In this document: positions 15,297-18,548 of the stretch, piece after piece
Position numbering within the stretch: position 1 is the first letter of the stretch
Layout: each line of letters starts with the position of its first letter
Origin: Pelobacter sp. UBA6812
GTDB taxonomy: Bacteria; Desulfobacterota; Desulfuromonadia; Desulfuromonadales; Syntrophotaleaceae
Reading direction: 5' to 3'
Length of the DNA stretch: 18,548 bases
Assembly: GCA_002452265.1 (NCBI GenBank)
Contig: DKEW01000084.1
Location: 17,641 to 36,188 of the forward strand
Made by a program: the position numbers and the translations under genes
Notes under the pieces: model-generated
What the model saw: only the letters and a program-made list of their open reading frames with translations
Databases searched by the model: none
What the model was told of the DNA's origin: nothing

Positions 15297-15833
15297 TCAG
15301 TCGACTCCTGACCGCTTAGGAAGTGAAATTTCCTGTAGGTTTTCCCTGATTTCACCGGCAAAATCATAAAACCGCTCTTTTACCAGAACGCCTGATTCCG
15401 TAATATCAACAACCCTGCCATGATTTTTTCCAACCCGGTCCCCTTTTTTGAGGACATATGACTTGCCCCCTGGAGCCATTACCATGGCAATCGGCGCAGC
15501 ATGACCTACCACAACCCCTGCCAACCGAAGCTGTCCTACATCAAAAGTTTGCAAAGGCGTCAAAGGACCCTCATCTACAGAGATTGCCTTTTTAACTTCA
15601 AGCAGAGGAACAAAGGGGTCACGTCGCCCGGCGGGATCATAAACATATTCGGCTCGCAACTCTTTACCTTCTTTCAAAGCGGCTTCAGGTGATTTAATGG
15701 GTGAGAGCTTCTTAACCTTTTGCTTACTCGGCGCAGCCTTTTCCGGCACTGTTTCTTTTGACTGGCAACCGAAAGCGAAGATACAGAGCAAACAACAAAA
15801 CGGCCCTAGATAAAATAACCGGCGGAAACTCAT
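15297..15833 (-). CDS. pilP: Type IV pilus assembly lipoprotein PilP
   Basis: A 178-residue inner-membrane lipoprotein linking the PilN/PilO pair to the PilQ secretin. A hydrophobic N-terminus ends in FAFGC, making Cys23 the lipidation site, followed by a charged, Lys/Pro-rich linker (25-60). The globular C-terminal domain starts with the family signature GRRDPFVPL (RDPF at 71-74) and continues with QLRLAGVV and YVLKKGDRVGKNHGRVVDI. The length is typical. The ATG shares its first base with the pilO stop (TAATG), and the gene ends one base before pilQ, so the three are translated together. Confidence 0.95.
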   Translation of the reverse strand: MSFRRLFYLGPFCCLLCIFAFGCQSKETVPEKAAPSKQKVKKLSPIKSPEAALKEGKELRAEYVYDPAGRRDPFVPLLEVKKAISVDEGPLTPLQTFDVGQLRLAGVVVGHAAPIAMVMAPGGKSYVLKKGDRVGKNHGRVVDITESGVLVKERFYDFAGEIRENLQEISLPKRSGVD

Positions 15834-16447
15834 TATCTTTTCTTTCCTTTCCGCTTAACTTTCGACTTGGAAACTGGTGCGTTTTCCACAAATCTAAATG
15901 TGGTAGCAAGACATTTAATGGAAAGTAAATTTCGTCCTGCCGTCATTTTGGAATTACCCATCTGAAGGTTATTAACATTTACTATACGAGCCATTTTGCC
16001 AACATCATAAAAGAACATGGCTACTTCATGATAAGTACCCAGCAACTCAAGCTCTACCGGAACTTCGGCGTAGAACCCCTTTACCTGTTCCGATTTGGGT
16101 TTAAAGCTCAGAACCTCAAGCCCCTCTTCTCGAGCAAGACCTGCGATACTGGTTAGCAGAGAAGGAATTTCTTTTTGATTTGGGAGCTCCTTAAGAGCTT
16201 CAGTAAGCTGCAACTGAAGTTTTTCGAACTCTGCTTTAAATTTAGGGAGATCATTGGCAATTCTCCTATCCTCAACAAGCTTTGATTCAAGTCGGGCATA
16301 GTCTTTATTCAAATCAGTCAACTCCTGACACATGGGTCGGTAGACCGCGAATAAGAATCCCAAGATAACCAGAAGTAAAACGATGCCCATAATAAGCAAC
16401 TGCTGGTAAAGTTTGAGGTCGGATATTTTTTCTAAACGCAGGGCCAT
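15833..16447 (-). CDS. pilO: Type IV pilus inner-membrane protein PilO
   Basis: A 204-residue bitopic membrane protein that dimerises with PilN in the pilus alignment subcomplex. A short cytoplasmic N-terminus is followed by one membrane helix at about 16-36 (LIMGIVLLLVILGFLFAV), a periplasmic coiled coil (about 40-90), and a ferredoxin-like domain (KEIPSLLTSIAGLAREEGLEV through FFYDVGKMARIVNV). The C-terminus is very basic (KSKVKRKGKKR). ATG 16447 has AAGGG about 9 bases upstream and is 12 bases from the pilN stop. Length and position match PilO. Confidence 0.94.
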   Translation of the reverse strand: MALRLEKISDLKLYQQLLIMGIVLLLVILGFLFAVYRPMCQELTDLNKDYARLESKLVEDRRIANDLPKFKAEFEKLQLQLTEALKELPNQKEIPSLLTSIAGLAREEGLEVLSFKPKSEQVKGFYAEVPVELELLGTYHEVAMFFYDVGKMARIVNVNNLQMGNSKMTAGRNLLSIKCLATTFRFVENAPVSKSKVKRKGKKR

Positions 16448-16459
16448 TGCAATATTCCC

Positions 16460-17020
16460 TTATTTAGCATTTTGCTTAGATGGCATTTCAGACTTACAGG
16501 CGACAGAAAACTTTTGAAGTTTCAATTCTTTCTGTTTGATCTGCTTGGTAACCTTCAACTCTACATCCTTATAATAGGGCGAAGATTCCAGGTCCTTCAT
16601 AAATGTTGCGACGGTTTCTTCATTTAAGCCAACGCCTTCAATATTTATTCTACCCCCAGATTCCTTGAAAGACTCAATCCAGAGTTTGGCTGGCAAAATA
16701 GTTACCAAATCATCAAGAAGGTGTATAGGACCGTTTTTTTTATCTTTCAATTGGGAAAGAACATCTAACTTCCCCTGAAGTTCCTTCTGCTTGTTTTTAA
16801 AGTTTGCCACTTCGCCAATAGCTTTTTTCAAATGGTTTATCTCGGTTTGAGCTGCCTGTATTTCCGTTTTTTTCCTGGCAATCTGGGTTGCCTTGAAAAA
16901 ATAGAGACCAAAGCACCCAACAAGGACAACTCCCAGCGCTACAAGAGCTACCGCCATTTGGGTAAAAAACTTGGCCCGCTTCTGGGCTTCTCTAACCGGC
17001 AATAAATTAATGCGAATCAT
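16460..17020 (-). CDS. pilN: Type IV pilus inner-membrane protein PilN
   Basis: A 186-residue bitopic protein. The cytoplasmic N-terminus IRINLLPVR (2-10) is the conserved peptide that docks into PilM. One membrane helix is at about 22-42, followed by a periplasmic coiled coil (about 50-90) and a small globular domain ending around 175. It forms the PilN/PilO dimer that connects cytoplasmic PilM to PilP and PilQ. The ATG overlaps the pilM stop as ATGA and is preceded by a strong AAGGAGG site, so it can be both coupled and independently initiated. Confidence 0.95.
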   Translation of the reverse strand: MIRINLLPVREAQKRAKFFTQMAVALVALGVVLVGCFGLYFFKATQIARKKTEIQAAQTEINHLKKAIGEVANFKNKQKELQGKLDVLSQLKDKKNGPIHLLDDLVTILPAKLWIESFKESGGRINIEGVGLNEETVATFMKDLESSPYYKDVELKVTKQIKQKELKLQKFSVACKSEMPSKQNAK

Positions 17021-18072
17021 TTATCGCCCAACCTCCTTGTGGCTAGCCCCACCCCTAAAGCAAAGAAGGGGCTTACGGCCTGAATATATTCCATGTCAAA
17101 GTTGTTTTTATCGACAATAATCCGCCTGAATGGGTCCAGCAATTCTACGGAGACGCCTAGACGACGCTGTAGACTATCAATACAGCCGGGAGTCTTTGCA
17201 ACACCTCCGGAAAGATACACTTTTTGAATTTTATCATCAGAAGACGTGGCAGAATAGAAATCGAGGGATCTTTGGATTTCCTGTGAGAGGTGCTCCATTG
17301 TTTCCTGAAGAACAGCGTTAACATCAGCTGCATCAACATCCGGCAAGTTGCCTCCCAACTTAGCCGTCTCGGCTTCTTGATCTGTCAGACCCAACTGTTT
17401 TTGAATCTCGTGATTGAAAGTATTACCACCGACCTGAATATCGCGGGTAAAAACGGAGATTCCATTTTTAATTATATTAATATTCATAGAAGAGGCGCCT
17501 GCGTTAACCAAGGCAATAACATCCTCGTCTTGATCGTAATTCAGCTGATATGCATTTTCCAAGGCAAAGCTATCGATATCCATCACAAGAGGAGTGAATC
17601 CTGCTTCCTGAAATACCGCAACATATTCGTTAACAAAATCCTTTTTTGCAGCCACAAGGATGACATCCATGTTAGTGGAGTCCTGCGGATCTTGACCAAG
17701 AATTTGAAAATCGAGATTCACTTCCGAAATCTCAAACGGAATATATTGTTCGGCCTCCCACTCAATAGATGCTTCGGCCTCAACCTCTGTCATGACAGGT
17801 AATTTTATTTTCCTGATAATAACCGAGTGTCCAGCAACCGCCGTAGCGACATTTTTTGTTTTAAGACCTTGGCATTCCACCAAGTTGTTCAAACAATCAA
17901 CGACCGAACTTGAATCCATAATTGAATTATCTACAATGGATTCAGGTGGCAATTGAGCCATCCCCAAGTTAACCAGATGCCATCCTGCCTTTTCCTTACG
18001 CAACTGGACAAGTTTTATGGAGTGTGACCCAATATCCACACCAACGATTTCTTTTTGTTTCCAGAAGAACAT
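17017..18072 (-). CDS. pilM: Type IV pilus ATPase-like actin-fold protein PilM
   Basis: A 351-residue cytoplasmic protein of the FtsA/actin fold that binds nucleotide and the PilN N-terminus. The phosphate-1 loop VGVDIGSHSIKLVQL begins the protein (about 10-24), the second phosphate region is ALVNAGASSMNINI (about 187-200), and the adenosine motif is LSGGVAKTPG (about 287-296). Typical PilM segments EAEQYIPFE and FTRDIQVGGN are present. ATG 18072 was preferred to an adjacent TTG; GAGGT is 7 bases upstream. It is the first structural gene of the operon and lies 77 bases after the XRE regulator gene on the same strand. Confidence 0.96.
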   Translation of the reverse strand: MFFWKQKEIVGVDIGSHSIKLVQLRKEKAGWHLVNLGMAQLPPESIVDNSIMDSSSVVDCLNNLVECQGLKTKNVATAVAGHSVIIRKIKLPVMTEVEAEASIEWEAEQYIPFEISEVNLDFQILGQDPQDSTNMDVILVAAKKDFVNEYVAVFQEAGFTPLVMDIDSFALENAYQLNYDQDEDVIALVNAGASSMNINIIKNGISVFTRDIQVGGNTFNHEIQKQLGLTDQEAETAKLGGNLPDVDAADVNAVLQETMEHLSQEIQRSLDFYSATSSDDKIQKVYLSGGVAKTPGCIDSLQRRLGVSVELLDPFRRIIVDKNNFDMEYIQAVSPFFALGVGLATRRLGDK

Positions 18073-18149
18073 CAAAGGACCTCAGCTCGAAGAGTTAAAA
18101 TCTTCACCAACCACGGAACCATATATCAGAGCAACAAACATGCCATTAA

Positions 18150-18377
18150 CTAAAAGGGAAATACCTTGTCTCGCTCGGAAAGATCAAGCCCCAGCGCAAG
18201 GATAATTTTTCTCATGGTAGAAACCCGACAAGCTTCTCCCTTTTCTATACGATTGACCGTCAAGGGCGAAAGCTCGGCCTTCCTGGCCAACTCGGCCTTG
18301 CTCATCAGCAATGACTCGCGTATTTCTTTAACGTGATTCTGCACATCAACACCTAAATGTCTGAATTGGTCATACAT
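18150..18377 (-). CDS. Small XRE-family helix-turn-helix regulator
   Basis: A 75-residue protein that is little more than one XRE-type (Cro/CI) helix-turn-helix domain at about 17-65: IRESLLMSKAELARKAELS provides helices 1-2, then LTVNRIEKGEACRVSTMRKIILAL, with the recognition helix, the characteristic RIEKG turn and the next helix. It has no sensor or dimerisation domain. It lies just upstream of pilM on the same strand, so it is probably cotranscribed with pilMNOPQ and may regulate that operon or itself. There is no good ribosome site in front of ATG 18377, and the predicted leader is only about 20 bases, which could mean inefficient translation. The target genes are not known. Confidence 0.85.
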   Translation of the reverse strand: MYDQFRHLGVDVQNHVKEIRESLLMSKAELARKAELSPLTVNRIEKGEACRVSTMRKIILALGLDLSERDKVFPF

Positions 18378-18404
18378 TAATCATATTATCTAAAATTGTG
18401 CTTA

Positions 18405-18432
18405 ATTATATGAAACATTAAAAATTTGTCAA
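18405..18432 (-). promoter_or_regulatory. Consensus sigma70 promoter of the XRE-pil operon
   Basis: Reading on the minus strand, TTGACA (18432-18427), a 16-base spacer and TATAAT (18410-18405) match both consensus hexamers exactly. The expected start point is near 18398, about 20 bases before the XRE ATG. An inverted repeat TCATAT (18381-18386) / ATATGA (18408-18413) overlaps the -10 and could be an operator, though it is short. A promoter this strong would be expected to need repression. Confidence 0.85.
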
Positions 18433-18548
18433 CAAGAGAAACATGGCAATATAACTTAAATTTCAAGTATTTGGGTATCTTCCCCAAGATACGGTGGATG
18501 CCAACCCGATATCCCACAACATTTTGAGAAACTGCTGTCATTTTATTT
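18433..18548. other. Non-coding right edge
   Basis: These 116 bases upstream of the consensus promoter contain no supportable gene or RNA. Any upstream gene begins outside the window. Confidence 0.4.

Noticed and set aside
15296..15367. N-terminal extension of PilQ into pilP
   Set aside because: It would place 24 residues before the signal peptide; the ATG at 15295 has its own ribosome site.
1..18548. CRISPR array, prophage, toxin-antitoxin or other defence system
   Set aside because: No regularly spaced repeats and no phage, nuclease or toxin-like genes. The lone XRE gene has no toxin partner beside it and is followed by pilM.

Overview
The window looks like a core chromosomal stretch from an anaerobic member of the Desulfuromonadia (Geobacter/Desulfuromonas/Pelobacter-Syntrophotalea type). 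This is inferred from gene order and protein style: pilMNOPQ followed by aro genes, a TPR protein, a roadblock/LC7 protein, aroQ, an M24 peptidase, accB and accC matches what I remember for that group. A futalosine-type menaquinone gene (mqnA) fits too. No sequence search was possible.

Layout. At the left edge (1-546, minus) is the N-terminal part of an uncharacterised lipoprotein with a glycine-rich hydrophobic segment. It is followed by a divergent regulatory region of about 370 bp holding two TTGTACAA palindromes that bracket a candidate promoter. This promoter would drive the only plus-strand genes, an ACT-domain protein (UPF0237) and a UPF0210/DUF711 protein. They end at a bidirectional terminator shared with a minus-strand tRNA-Leu(UAA). 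Everything further right is on the minus strand. In transcription order (right to left) it is: XRE regulator, pilM, pilN, pilO, pilP, pilQ, terminator, aroC, a repeat-containing gap, aroB, TPR protein, roadblock/LC7 protein, aroQ, M24 peptidase, accB, accC, a hairpin, a TolC-like gene, mqnA, tRNA-Leu.

How the genes work together. PilM/N/O/P form the cytoplasmic and inner-membrane alignment complex of the type IV pilus, and PilQ is the outer-membrane secretin. The start/stop overlaps point to one tightly coupled operon, led by a small XRE regulator with a consensus-perfect sigma70 promoter. AroB, AroQ and AroC are steps of chorismate synthesis; MqnA takes chorismate into menaquinone. AccB and AccC are the biotin carrier and biotin carboxylase of acetyl-CoA carboxylase.

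Most of the window is conserved core genome. I see no CRISPR array, intact transposon, phage module or obvious defence system. The points most worth a second look are the dual-palindrome promoter of the UPF0237/UPF0210 pair, the repeat-bearing gap between aroC and aroB where aroK is expected, the strong terminator separating pilQ from aroC, the TPR and roadblock genes with a 32-base overlap, and the XRE regulator's promoter.
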